From NCBI GenBank assembly GCA_020091685.1, contig CM034611.1, positions 14,514,719-14,578,718 on the forward strand: a stretch of DNA of 64,000 bases. The letters are read 5' to 3'. A program made the translations under genes and the position numbers. A model generated the notes under the pieces. It worked only from the letters and a program-made list of their open reading frames with translations. It was not told the origin of the DNA and made no database searches. The DNA comes from Lutjanus erythropterus (Eukaryota; Chordata; Actinopteri; Lutjaniformes; Lutjanidae). Below, in pieces: positions 1 to 12,249 of the stretch. The stretch's first letter is position 1. Each line of letters opens with the position of its first letter.

Positions 1-619
1 AAATGTTTAAACATGAAACCATGTTAACAAAACACATGAAGAATTCTGAGCTGAGGATGACTCCACAATGTCACTGATCGCTGTCTGTGTCCTTACATTG
101 ATAACAGATTGATCATAAAAGCACTCATGTTAAAGATAGTCTCTATGTAACGAATGAAAACTTATTTAATGTTTCAAAAAACATAAACTCCTGCAAATGA
201 AGGTGTTTCTATATGCGGTCATTAGGACACACGCAACTGTATGAGTAAGGAAATGAAACGGAGTGTCAGTCAGGGGAGGAGTCAGAGAGAAACTTAGAGT
301 TTGTTGAAGACGACCTGCCAGCAAGCAAGTTAGGTTCACTGAGTTGGTTACTGTAGTAAAAAAGGTAATTTTTTTAAATGATACCCAACCCTACCCAGAG
401 TTTCCCCGTCTCAGGCTCAACAAACTTTCTGAGTATTCACCAAACCATCTCCTTGATGAAAAAGATGATTGTGATGCAAAAATCCCCACTTGTCGTGAAT
501 TGTATGTCAGTTGCTGTATCTGTCAAGATAACCATATTGAACAGCCCTAAAATCTATCTAGACTCAAAAACCAGTACAGATAATAAACAACATTCTCTTA
601 TGTGATTATTGTCATGCAG

Positions 620-3358
620 ATAAAGGATCCAAGAGCTGTGAATCAGTGCTGAGTGTGAGCTCGTACTTGACTGCTAATCTAGATAATGTTTTCTCTGCTG
701 TTTAATAGAACAACTCTACCTCCAGAAACATTAACCTGGGACCCTCTGGAAATCCACAGTATGTTCACTACTCAAACACTCTTTAAGAAAATCTAATGCT
801 TTAATATCATTTCAAACTTTGCAGTTGTGTAATCACATACAGTACATCTTCGCGTCAGTGAAATTAATGTACTGTATTTTTTTTTTTTTTTTTCAGTGCC
901 AAGCCCACAGACTTTGACTTTCTGAAAGTCATAGGCAAGGGGAGTTTTGGGAAGGTATGTGAACAACACAATACTGGAAAGTACAGTTACTTTCTCTTCA
1001 TCCCAGTGAGAATTCTCATGGTTACAAGCTTGATTTATGGATCTGTTAAGATAATGTCTTGTCTTCAGAGTAAAAATTTCATTATGTAGAAAGCACTTTT
1101 ACCAATCAACAAGATTTATGTTGAATTTTATATTTTTTTGTTATACATGTGTTATGTTTAGAAGTGTATTGAAATGTGTCTTTGTTGTTTTTCCCTCAGG
1201 GGGTAGCAACAAGTTTTACTTCTGCATGTGTTGGCCTTTCAGTATAGGAAGTGAGAATCAGATCTGGAATGACTCTGTTTGATGTGGTGCTCACTATGCT
1301 GTCTCATTTTTGTGTTGCAGGTTTTCCTTGCAAAGCGCAAAAATGATGGAAAGTATTATGCAGTCAAGGTCTTACAGAAAAAGGTCATTCTCAACAGAAA
1401 AGAGGTAACTATACTATCAAATATGACCCGGACCCTGTTCATATTTCAGGCATGCATATGTGACGTTCACTTCTTGTATTTAACCATTCCTTCCAAACAG
1501 CAAAAGCACATTATGGCAGAGCGCAACGTGCTGCTGAAGAATGTGAAACACCCTTTCCTGGTCGGGCTCCATTATTCCTTCCAGACCACAGACAAGTTAT
1601 ACTTCGTGTTGGATTTCGTCAATGGAGGAGAAGTGAGTTGTTTCAGTATTGGGAGTAATGTGCTCACACAAAAATGAGTCACAAGGTCAAGAAAAGCTGA
1701 GAATGGCAGTAACGCAGGAAATATGACATTAAACAGCTTTAATAAAATTCCTCAGAGCAGCAGTGTAGCTCGTTAACATACCAAACTCCAAGTGTGAAAG
1801 TTGTATAAGAGATCATGACATGGCTCCTGAGTGCGACTTACTCTGTGGATCTCCTTCAAGTGTGATCAGCCTTTTTAAAGCTGTCATGTGTGACTGACTG
1901 TGTGAGGATGACTAACTACAGTCTGTGTACAAGTAAATCTGCCTCTTGCTCTTCTCAATAAGTTCACTACAAAGCTGAGTAACATGTAAATTAAGTAACA
2001 CTTTCCAGTCAAAGTTATTGTCATTTGTGTACATAAGCAGATAAAGAACTGACAGTAGAACTAGATTTTTTTGCGTTTAAAAGCATTTTGCAACTTTGTC
2101 ATATCCTGGTTGATTTTTTGTACTCATTGTTGTATGTCCCTGCTGTACATTTACCTTGTAATTCATCCCAATAATCGAATGCAACATTTTCATTTTTAGC
2201 TTTTCTTCCATCTACAAAGAGAACGGACCTTTCCAGAGCCCAGAGCAAAATTCTACATTGCTGAAATGGCGAGTGCACTGGGATATCTGCACTCTCTCAA
2301 CATTGTTTACAGGTATGTTGGAGATTTTTTTTTAAGTCCCAAGTGTAAAGTTTAAGTGTTTAAGCTATTAGAGGGATAGATAATTAGATGCAAGTTGTTT
2401 GAGGTGCTTATTGCGTATGCCGGTTCAGCACTCCCCCAGTTTGGAAAAGCAGAGAGGGGCACCAGCATGGAACCTAAACAGTGTACTGTTGTGGACTGGG
2501 TCTTTAACGAAAACACATTTTAGCCACTTAAAAAAGGTCCACCTAAAAATAAATATCAGTCTAAACTTTCTTCAAACCAACCAGAATTTCTTTGCAAAAT
2601 CAGTCATTTTACTTTGCAGAACATGGGAGCTTCTGGTTAGCAGCAGCAGTTCATTGCTCAGCTTCCATGCAGCTGCCCCTCTCTGCCTCTCCACACTGGG
2701 AACGTGTAGACCAACTTCTGCTATAGGTAATATGCTAGTGATCAACAAGTACCTCACACAACCCCTCAACAAATAACCTGAACTATCCCTTTAATGATCA
2801 AACTAAAAATTGTCCTGTCAGCATAACTCAGGTCTTGAAATTATGACAATATTTCAACTACTCATCACACAGTGTTTCACATATTCAGATGACGCAGCTA
2901 TACTTGCACTTCCCAAGGACATTGACTCACAGCCTATCAACACTCAACCTCCCACTTCACTCAATGCTGCACAGAAAATCACTTACTTCTGAATGTCACC
3001 AAAACTAAGAAACTTGTCACTGATAACCGCAACAAACCATCAACAGTGAGCCAGTTGAGATGGTCGAGAGCTTCAAATACCTTGGTATTACCCTTGACAA
3101 AAAACTCAGTTTTGATCAACACACCAAAGACATCCACAAAGTCTGCCAACAGAGGTTCTCTGCCAAACCGTAAACCCCACCTTCTGCTCCTCTTGTACAG
3201 GAGTATCGTAGAACTTGTCCTCCTTTACTGTTCCACATGCTGCTTCCCCACGCTCACTGTCACCAACAGAAACAAACTCAAAATCACACACATCACCTCT
3301 AAAAATCATTAGTCTCCCTACTCTAAACCTCCCAGCCCAGCCACCACCTGACCTCAGT

Positions 3359-3418
<60 letters not shown>

Positions 3419-6400
3419 ACTATCTATCTATCTTATTACTACACTTTACTCTATTTAAGCATATATAACACATTAAATAAATCAGACATCGATGCTATGA
3501 AGTTAATGATGTACACAATTGAAAATAAATTGATTTTGAATGAATTTGAACTTATGACATCATACTGATGCTCTGCGTCTTATTTACTAAAATTCATTCA
3601 TTTGTATTAATTTTGTCCAGAGACTTGAAGCCAGAAAACATCCTCCTTGACCATGAAGTGAGTATTCCTGTTTTTTTTAACTAGGCACGCTGCTGTGTAA
3701 CTTTTGAACAGTTTGAAGTACAGTGATTAAACGCTGGGTGCAGATATATTACACAAGACCATCACATATGCGGCACAAATGCCATTGTTTTCCAGTCATA
3801 TTTGTATCACCCGTGAACAACAGTGCCATTTCCAGTTCCAGCTGGACAGCATGCGTGTGATTGGATTAGCTCTTACTAATGATTTTCCTGCCTAGACCTT
3901 ATTGAGAAAGTGAGGGAACGGTGAATGGGACTGACCGAGCGACGCTGCAGCCAACATTCCTGGGCAACAATAGAATCCTCAGTCCCCGAGGATAATGAGC
4001 TGCTTGTGTGGCACATGTTGTCTAAAAATGTCCCTGTGTCCTCTCTTTAAAGGGGCATATCATTTTGACGGACTTTGGATTGTGCAAGGAAGGCATTTCC
4101 CAGACGGATACCACCACGACATTTTGTGGAACACCTGAGGTATGGCAGCAGTGATTATACTGACAACTTTGCACCACGGTGTTCCAAAGTAGTCTCGCCT
4201 TTAGTGTCAAAAGTAATAATCATTGACAGACTTTTTGGAATAAAGTGTGGTTAATAATTTTACAATTATGAGTGTATTCCATCTTGGGACTGTAGTGCTG
4301 TCTGTGTGTGTGAGTCATATTTCCCAGAATAAAAATAGGCTTTAATGAGCAAAAACAGTAGCTGATAAACATTTGATTGGTGTTTTTTAAGCCAAAAGGA
4401 AAATGTCAAAGTTAATGTTACATTATTATGTTTGTCTGCGTCTTCTCACCAGTACTTAGCTCCTGAGGTCCTGAGGAAGCAGCCGTATGATAACACAGTC
4501 GACTGGTGGTGTCTGGGTTCAGTGCTGTATGAAATGCTCTTCGGTCTGGTGAGTTTTTGCTTTGAGTCCACAGCTGACAGTGATTATCATCCATTCTTTG
4601 ACATGGGATTGTATAAAGTACGTATCTATGGTCAGTGTATTGCCCACAGTAGATGACGGTTGGTACACTCATATTTTGGAGAAGCGGCAGGTCTAGGAAG
4701 CTAAGCAATGTGCTGCTGTGGACAGGGCCAGCAGCAAAACATCTTTCAGCCGCCTAAAAAGAATGAGTCGTTCAGTTTAAGTGTGTGCTGCATATAGAAT
4801 ACTTTCACTGCTTTACCTTATCATCACAGTCTTTTCTGACAGAAAACAACTTCTATTTATGACAAATAGCTCTCTGTCCCCCAGACTTTTTTGGCAAAAA
4901 CAGTAATTATACCTCGCAGAACATAGAAATTGCTTGTCTACTGCTGCCTTGATCAGTTAGTTTGCTTGTGTTACTGTGTGAATTTTAAAAGGTCAGTTTG
5001 GACTGATTGAAGTTACACAATAACACAGAGTGAGGCAGTGGTAGACTAGCAACTCCTGTGTTATGTGAGTTAAAATGACTGTTTTTGCCAAAGGAGCTTT
5101 TGAAGAGAGCAATATTTGGCTTCTGACGTGTTTTTCACTCACATGTATCATGCCTCAGCTGTGTACAACCTGAAGGGTTTATACCACGGTGGAGCAGAGT
5201 GTGCTCCAGAGCCAGAGAGCAGCTCATTCTGCTTCAGTTAAATCCCACACTCTCCTTTCACTTCATCCAACAGCTGGGAAGCAAGACACGGGAAATTCTT
5301 GAACTTTTTCTGCAGTGTTACTGTACATTTACTGCCGCTAGAGCTTTAAGCTTTAATCTCTCTGCTCTGATCGTCATCACCTGTCTGCTCCTTCTTTCTC
5401 TTTTGCTCATCCACAACTATTGTACTCACACACAAACACTACAGTGCTTACACATTGTGTTGATGGAAAAATAGGTCCAGGGGTCAAGAGTATTCACACA
5501 TATCAAAGGAAAACTGCATATTACACAGAAAGTTTGGCTCCTCATTTGTTGCTGAACACTTTGAAATGCAGGGACAACATGGATCCTATAGAGACAGACA
5601 CTTCAGTGTGACGCAATTGTGAGGCTGATATGAGAACAACAACCCCAACCCTACACCAGTACTCCTGCTGCTCACGCTGCTGACTGTCATCTACCGTTGG
5701 TAATACACTGAATTATCAATAGGTGCTTCGTGCAAGACCTCTTCAAAAGATCCAGGCTATTCCTTTAACGTGATGAACTGGTCAGTTGTAGGAAATTTGT
5801 CAGTTTGTTTCAGTGCTAAATCCTAAAGGATCTCCTCATACTGTTAGACTCATTAACATGCCTTTGCCTGTCTTTTCTTTCATATCTTAGCCACCATTCT
5901 ACAGCAGGGACACACATGAAATGTATGACAACATCCTCCACAAGCCATTGGCGATGCGTCCTGGTGCGTCCAGCACAGCCTGGTCTCTCCTCCAAGGCCT
6001 ACTGGAGAAAGACGGCACACACAGACTTGGGTCTCGGGATGACTTTGTGAGTAGGATTAATCAATGTACTTGTCCAGATACAGACTGTACAGCAGAATTT
6101 CTTTTTCTTGGGCTCCCTCTGGTGGCTGAACTTCATTCATTATATCACTGCTGTTAACACAATACAGATGTACAGTCATTGATGACTTTTTCTTTCTTTC
6201 AACTATCTTTCTATTAATACGAAATCAAGTTGTTATTTACTCTACATTTTCAGAATGAAATCAGAGCGCACAGCTTCTTCTCCTCCATCAACTGGGATGA
6301 CCTTGTACAGAAGAAGATCCCTCCCCCATTTACACCAAATGTGGTAAATATTTGTTGTAGTGTATATCCCAGTTAATCCACAATGCAGCATGTAGTCATT

Positions 6401-7384
6401 TAGTCAGTTCCCCTCTATGTAGAAATGTGTTTTTCCTGCAGTTTACGCATTTGGATATTTGAACTTCACAGTGTAAAATGTATGTGCAGAGTTTGATACT
6501 CAAAGGATGTTTTCACATTCATCAGCTTCCTTTTCGTTGTGCAACCCTGTGTTGTATAATAGACATTTTTCAAAGCAGCCATATTGATCTGATAGTGTAA
6601 ACAAAGGGGTTATTAATGACACTAATTAAGGTCCCATTCACACTGTAAACAAGGTCAATTGTAGCTGTTTCTGTTATGAATTTAAGATCCACGGGGCTTT
6701 ATATTTGGAGACTTTTTCTTGTGCAGAGAAAATCTGTGATGTCATCACAGTGTAAAGTCTATGGACTGAGCAGGAACGCATGGATGATGGGGGCGGGGGC
6801 AAGTGGGTAAACACTACTGCCCTTATTCAGTGGGCCATATATCCAGGAAGTAAACCTATAAGCTCGAAAACTTTTCCGGAGTGTGTGCCAGGCGAGCAAA
6901 TTCTCATTGGACCGAATGGGTGCCATCTTTCTGCCTGGTGTCTAGTTCATATAATAAGTCTGTGGTTACTGCGGATGAAAACCCAACATTTCCTGACCTT
7001 GCTGTTTCATATTAAAAGCGTTTTTAAATAACAAAATAATGGGAGACATATTTATCCGCAGTTTCATAGCCACTTGACTCAAGACTAGCACGTTAGTTAA
7101 GAGGCACACTAGCATGTGGGTAGCCCTGTAGTAATGAAGATGTACAGTAAATCTTGATTCTGTATTTATTTCATGAATGCTAACTTGACCCTTGTTTTGT
7201 TCCCTCTTTACAGAGCTCTTACTGTGACATCTCAAACTTCGACCCTGAGTTCACAGATGAGACCGTCCCCAACTCCATCTGTTGGTCTCAAGACCATTCT
7301 ATAGTCAACGCCAGTGTAATGGAGGCCGATGATGCATTTGTGGGCTTCTCTTATGCCCCACCTTCTGATGACTCTTTCCTATGA
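620..7384 (+). CDS. sgk3: Serine/threonine kinase SGK3, 3' part (kinase domain and C-tail)
   Basis: AGC-family kinase acting downstream of PI3K/PDK1 on endosomes. Exons: 620-654 (tentative), 709-758, 897-954, 1321-1404, 1501-1632, 2200-2312, 3621-3657, 4053-4139, 4453-4548, 5891-6046, 6254-6343, 7214-7384 (stop TGA); all phases join. The last 11 exons give 357 residues. Visible motifs are the glycine loop IGKGSFGKV, lysine in YAVKVL, catalytic YRDLKPEN, DFGLC, the PDK1 T-loop [15 protein letters not shown] and the hydrophobic motif FVGFSYAP at the C-terminus. The linker [11 protein letters not shown] and the neighbour mcmdc2 point to SGK3 rather than SGK1/2. The exon at 620 ([12 protein letters not shown]) fits in phase and position but is short and less certain. 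The N-terminal PX domain, which gives SGK3 its PI3P binding, is not in the window, so the gene is cut by the window edge. Introns hold foldback and LINE remnants. Confidence 0.93.
2352..2797. repeat. Foldback element, copy A (shortened)
   Basis: Member of a family of long palindromic elements found six times in this window. It shows the shared end module (advance from a GGTGCTTAT-type end through a TTTGGAAAAGCAGAG block) and closes with AACTATCCCTTTAA. The internal part is much shorter than in the full copies at 22.2 and 47.4 kb. It lies in an sgk3 intron. Confidence 0.7.
2860..3357 (+). mobile_element. Decayed non-LTR retrotransposon (reverse transcriptase fragment)
   Basis: Across several frames the translation recalls the C-terminal part of a LINE reverse transcriptase: a YSDDAAIL box near 2882 (compare the catalytic YADD motif), then [19 protein letters not shown] near 3070-3120, then [11 protein letters not shown] near 3310. 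Stops and frameshifts break it. It ends in a TCTA microsatellite. The clade cannot be fixed by eye (L2- or Rex-like). Confidence 0.65.
3358..3437. repeat. (TCTA)n microsatellite
   Basis: About 18 tandem TCTA units with one or two interruptions, directly after the LINE fragment in an sgk3 intron. Confidence 0.95.
4590..5778. repeat. Foldback element, copy B
   Basis: The left end reads toward the block GTCAGTGTATTGCCCACAGT. The right end carries the same block inverted (about 5690-5720) and closes with GGCTATTCCTTTAACG. The middle around 4980-5050 contains the small inner palindrome shared with the other copies. At nearly 1.2 kb it is longer than the typical 740-760 bp, so it probably carries inserted DNA. 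It lies in an sgk3 intron. Confidence 0.7.
6545..6950. repeat. Two dispersed repeat fragments in the last sgk3 intron
   Basis: 6545-6690 resembles the CAGCCATATTGAT...TAATTAAGGTCC module also seen near 34.1 and 36.3 kb. 6725-6945 contains GTGATGTCATCACAGTGTAAAG, also found inverted in context near 9775, followed by GC-richer sequence typical of a teleost dispersed repeat. No coding content is visible. Confidence 0.55.
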
Positions 7385-7760
7385 AACATTCCCCCATGAG
7401 GTCCTGAATTGCCTTAACCATCATAACTTCTTTTGACTAAAGGGAAGAATCTCTACCGTGAATGAACTTGTTCTATGAAGCCAAAGCAAGCTGCTGAGAA
7501 GAAACAGCACTTACAACAGATTTTGGTCGGAACAGAGTGTGCCAGAAAATAAAAAATATATATATAAAACAGATTATATTTTTTTTTTCAGTCCTCTATT
7601 GATGTAATTTCTGATGGTTTCTAAAATCAGCCTTTATGAAGTCTTAAATTTGTCCCTTAAATGAAATCGGTAACCAGTTTTCTGAAAAACTTTCACTGGA
7701 CTTCAAAAAGACACTGCTTGACTGTCATTTGGATGTGTTTGTCCATGTAATTACTGTACA

Positions 7761-7766
7761 AATAAA
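7761..7766 (+). terminator. sgk3 polyadenylation signal AATAAA
   Basis: AATAAA lies about 380 bases after the sgk3 stop codon. Further copies at 7830-7835 and 8048-8053 could give longer 3' UTRs. No other gene ends here. Confidence 0.5.
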
Positions 7767-7849
7767 CTCCATCCATGTACCATATTCATTTAACTAAGCT
7801 GGAAATAGGGATTACTTGAGAGACCACTGAATAAAGCATTTTGGTTTAT

Positions 7850-9765
7850 AGGTCACATTTATTAAAAGAAATGCCTTCTAAGTCTTCAGTTACTTTTCAG
7901 TTTTTCTACTAGATGAAATGTTTTTTATTGGATTGTTTGCGTTTATTTTTTTTTTGCTACTCCTTGCCTTAACACATTTGCAGAAATTAGAAATCCACAG
8001 TGCTTTGCTTCGCCTGGAAATTAAGTAGGCCTATATTCCTGCACAGTAATAAAACATATCCAAGAAAAGTACTGAAAGTCTCTGTGTATTTCACAGTAAT
8101 AATGTATTTTTTAAAATGTTTCATTTGTAATAACTTTGATTAAATTATTGCATTTAATCCCACCACATCTTGTTTGTTGCTGCACTCCTGAGTGGTCACT
8201 ATAGCAACTAGGTTGAAGCTATGCACCAACCAAGAGAAATTAAAAAGAAAAGTCCCATTTTATTTTCCTTGCCATCAACCTGAAAATGCCATTAAATGTT
8301 CCAGTTCCCATACTGCTATACTATTTAGTACAACAGAAAAAGATTTATTGTGTCTGAATACAGAGTATGTCAAAAACACCAGGATGTCCTACTGCAGGGG
8401 TTTAAAGTGTGATTTACGGATCAATGCCAGCCCTGAGAGGCATTCTGTGTGGCTCTGGGTCCTGATATGAAATGCATGCACCATATTTTAATCATCCAGG
8501 GTACATTTCAACACTTTTACTCTCAAGAGACTCAGTTTAATACAACACTCAGCTACTGCATGAAACAGCGCCCCCCTGAGCATGTGAAGCACCCACAGGG
8601 TAGGGGCAGTTTACTGCAGTGTGTCATTGGGAATGAGGTCAAACCGAAGGGCAGCTGGGTGGAACTGAAGCACCAAATGATCCAAAATGACTTGTTTCCT
8701 TTTAGTGATTTTTAGTCTAAATAAATCTTTAAGATGTCCTGGTGAAAACATTCTTTTAAGTCTTCCAGTTGATGTGAAAAAATGTTAACCAGACACCTTC
8801 AGTGTACATCAAATTAAAACTATTCAGGTTTTGATTCGTAACATTTCAATTCAGTTTCATTTAAATAGTGTCAAAGCATAAGAGAAGTTATTTTAGGACA
8901 CTTTTCTTGCAGAACAGGTCTAGACCAGAGCAGGAGGGTCATTGGCATCAGCTCAAAGAAATATTATGAAATGTATTTCATTCATAGTGTACTTTTCATC
9001 CCTCTCTCTTTTTTATTGTTATTTTATTTTTTTAAATGAAATCGAGTTCTATGGACTGCACCCCACCATTTAACTAGGGGACACTGAGCAATATGGAAGT
9101 GAAAAGAAACTGTTTGAAATATCAAAATATCAAGTTCTGCAACAGAAATAGGAAATCTTTACAGTGAAGATATAGAAATACCCCTCAGTTAAAGGGAATA
9201 ATTTCAACAATGCTCCATTCATGTCTGTTGATGGGTTAATTTTATTGCAATTCACAGTATTCATATTATAATCTATTATAATAATAATAACACATATTGA
9301 AAGTAAGCTAGGCTCTTGGTGGACAGGCGTCTGCTTCGACCGGTTGGGTGTAGAAAGACAGAGAGAGAGAGAGATGGGAGGTGATGATAATGATAATAGC
9401 AGTGGGCATCAAGCAGGACCCTGGCAGTAGGATCAACGATCCATGGAAACCTGCAAGACAAGAAGGCACAAAAACTCCGAGGACGAAGCCAAGTTAGTAA
9501 CATGCATTACTGGGATATGAATGTGCACAGAGAAGGAGAGGAGGAGAGAGTGCATCCTGGGAAATCCCCCGTCAGTCTAGACTCTTAGCGTATAGATGTG
9601 ATATATACACGTAGACAGTGTACTGCCACTCAGTCTTGCTTCCAAGTTTTCTTAGTGGCTACTTATAGTATGACAGCAAAGACTTCCCCTGCAGCCCAAA
9701 AAGCATTTCCCCCCATAAGTCACCATTATAAAAGAGATGCCTGGAAGCTGAGAAAAGCAATTTAA
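7850..9765. other. Intergenic stretch with no recognised gene
   Basis: AT-rich sequence after sgk3. Open frames here are short and lack family resemblance or paired splice sites. A short GA run lies at 9358-9374. I see nothing else that can be supported. Confidence 0.6.
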
Positions 9766-9769
9766 AAAT

Positions 9770-10030
9770 TGTCTGACATCATCACAGTGTAAAGTCTGTG
9801 GGCTGAGTGGGAACTCCCAGTTGGGGCCAAGGAGTGAAACACTGAATCTCAATGGCTTGCCTGCCAACTACAGTGGCTGTGAAACTAAGAACGTGAAAGT
9901 CCATATCTAGAGCCACTGTTTAGTTAGTCTGCTCTGGACTACTGCAGAGAAATGGCTGTGGAACATGGCAGATAAAATGTAAGGAAAACACAACAATTCT
10001 TATTTTCAGGTGATTATACACAAAACCCTT
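9770..10030 (-). repeat. Dispersed repeat module, inverted relative to 17.65 and 18.07 kb
   Basis: Read on the minus strand it starts TGTATAATCACCTGAAAATA, runs through a TTTTCCTTAC block and a GCAGTAGTCCAGAGCAGAC block, and ends near GTGATGATGTCAGAC. The opening block occurs on the plus strand near 17660 and 18075. These opposed copies bracket the satellite interval. Confidence 0.65.
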
Positions 10031-10435
10031 TAACCTCACTAGACCTCACCATTGATATCTAGAATTTTTAAATGGGTAACAAAAGTCGTATTCTGCAAAT
10101 CTGAAGTTGCAAGAAGCAAAGTTGTTGATACAATTTGTAACCGAGATGGCATGTAATATTTTTTTCAAGATTCTCTGGGTATCTTTAATTGTTTGTTTAT
10201 CTAAACCTGCAAAATGTGAAAAATTGTGCACCACTGACCCCACTGGAACATGCAAAGAAATAGCATGGAAATGGTTATTTTGAATGAAGAAGAAGAAGAA
10301 GAAGAAGGAAAATCACTTAAAACTTTAATGTTCTCACTAATTTTCATATCCCATCATGCATACTGGAAATTTTATTCTACAAAATGAAAATGTTATGGTT
10401 ACTGTTACTGAGCCATGTCATTTGTAGTTTCTCAT

Positions 10436-10960
10436 AAGCATGGATCAGAGTTAGCCTACCGTGCAGGACTGCATATTCCCCCATCAACTTTAATTTTCAT
10501 TAATGATTAATTAATAAAGGTTGCACATGAAGTGCACTGTTTGAGAAGAAACTACACCTCACTTAATAGCTTAATGTCCTTGCTAATCTTCATATCCCAT
10601 CATGCATTTTACCGCTACTGGCAGGGGCCAGTTGATGGCTGCAGTGATTTTGGTGACACTACAGTACATAAAAGAGAAGTTATTAAATTTTATTATTAAT
10701 AAAAATTCTTACAATTATGAAAAAATGTTTTTAATATCAAACCAAGTGTTGTAGTATGATCAGCAGGGGCCACTTGATGGCTGCAGTGATTTTGGTGACA
10801 CTACATTGTCTAAGAGTGAAGTTATTGAATATCTGTGTAGTGTTTCTCTTCGCTGCTGTAGCGGTTTTGCAATTAGCAGACGGTCCCTATCCACTCGTCA
10901 CACAGCATGCTGCTCATAGACACCAATGTTATTTCTGCAGCTTGAAAGACAGCTACTTTT
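10436..10960. repeat. Satellite-related fragments and a local tandem duplication
   Basis: A GGATCAGAGTTAGCCTACC block at about 10442 recurs near 11914 and 12824 inside the satellite-like region. A module containing GATGGCTGCAGTGATTTTGG appears at about 10633 and again at about 10777, a direct duplication spaced by about 144 bases. Confidence 0.7.
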
Positions 10961-11316
10961 GATAAAACTGGGCTTGTAGCACATTGTCTACCTTACAACG
11001 ATGGGAAAGAGGCCTCGTTTATGTTTTGACAACGTATCACTAATGAGTTATTGATGCCGGAAGTCCGAATCTGTGAATATCTTTCCAACTTTACCGAACT
11101 TGGAGACAGAGGGGGACAGTGTGCCAAACAGTGTGCCAAACGCACCGGATGATTCAGGTGGCCAACATTATCTGTGTTCACCTGTTTGAAATGAACCAAA
11201 TGCACTGAGGTCTTTTTTTTTTTTTTTTGGTTTTTTTTATTACAAATTTGTGTGCAACTATTATCGGACTTTATTCGCCAAAATATTTTCTATTTCTTTT
11301 ATTCGCTGCATGTTGT

Positions 11317-11500
11317 AGCGGCTCGAAGTGCAGCACCTCGACTGTGCGTCCCAACCCTCCAGCTGCGCCCTCACAGATACAGTCGACTACACACAATTTA
11401 ACACAGACGAAACAAACTGAAACTAATAACACATGAACACATTATAAAGCACAATATATGATTAAAAAAATATCTGAAACGATGCACTCGTATCTGCGCG
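11317..11500 (+). repeat. Left copy of the satellite-flanking module
   Basis: Contains GCGGCTCGAAGTGCAGCACC, then TGCGTCCCAACCCTCCAGC and, after an extra segment, ATATCTGAAACGATGCAC. The same blocks recur in the same order and orientation at 17980-18068, where the middle segment is missing. It lies about 6.66 kb from its partner. Confidence 0.8.
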
Positions 11501-11645
11501 ACTGAGACGTCGAAAACGGCATTAATGGAAATATAATTTATCCAGCTGTTCACCTTATTATTTTTGAGAACATTTCCGATCATATTTCAGGGTTTTTGCT
11601 ATAAGACATATGTCCGTTTGTAGATTATTTATTATCCTAAAATCG

Positions 11646-11646
<1 letters not shown>

Positions 11647-11709
<63 letters not shown>
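11647..11709. repeat. (GT)n microsatellite
   Basis: About 31 uninterrupted GT dinucleotides. Confidence 0.97.
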
Positions 11710-11710
<1 letters not shown>

Positions 11711-12249
11711 ACTCCAGGGAGTGTAAATAAAACAGCTGTTCGTTTATTCATTGTCAGAATGGCGTTAATCCTTAAACCAACTCTTCATATATAAGTGAGA
11801 AGTAATATTTCTATTTATTTTAAACAGTGGTATCAATGTTAAGCTGTTTGTCGTGTTTCATCCATCTGTTATCAGTTGGAGTTTCTCATTTCTGCAGTTT
11901 ATGTTCATAAGCATAGATCGGAGTTAGCCTACCATGCACGACCAGATATTCTCCTGTGAAGTCTGTTTATTATAAATCCCAGAGTTTGCATATAAAGTGT
12001 GTACGCAAAGTTTATAAACGACTCCCGCAGTCCTTTTAAAGCCGTGGGCTATGTGTTGCTAACTCATCATCTCTTCGCGTCCAATATGGCTGTCCATTGT
12101 TCATACTGATGAAAAAAAAATCCGCTAGCGGTACACTGTATTGGCTCGTATGGAAACTAAATGTTGACTTCGTAGCAGCATCTGTAACCCCAGTTTATTA
12201 ACCAACAACCTAGCAAACGTACTTCTTGTGTCATTGTTCACATTATATC

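Noticed and set aside
2399..2776. 125-codon open frame in an sgk3 intron
   Set aside because: It lies in foldback element copy A and has stop-free stretches only by chance.
9276..9867. Minus-strand frames of 75 and 71 codons
   Set aside because: They overlap a GA microsatellite and the dispersed repeat at 9770; no gene signals.
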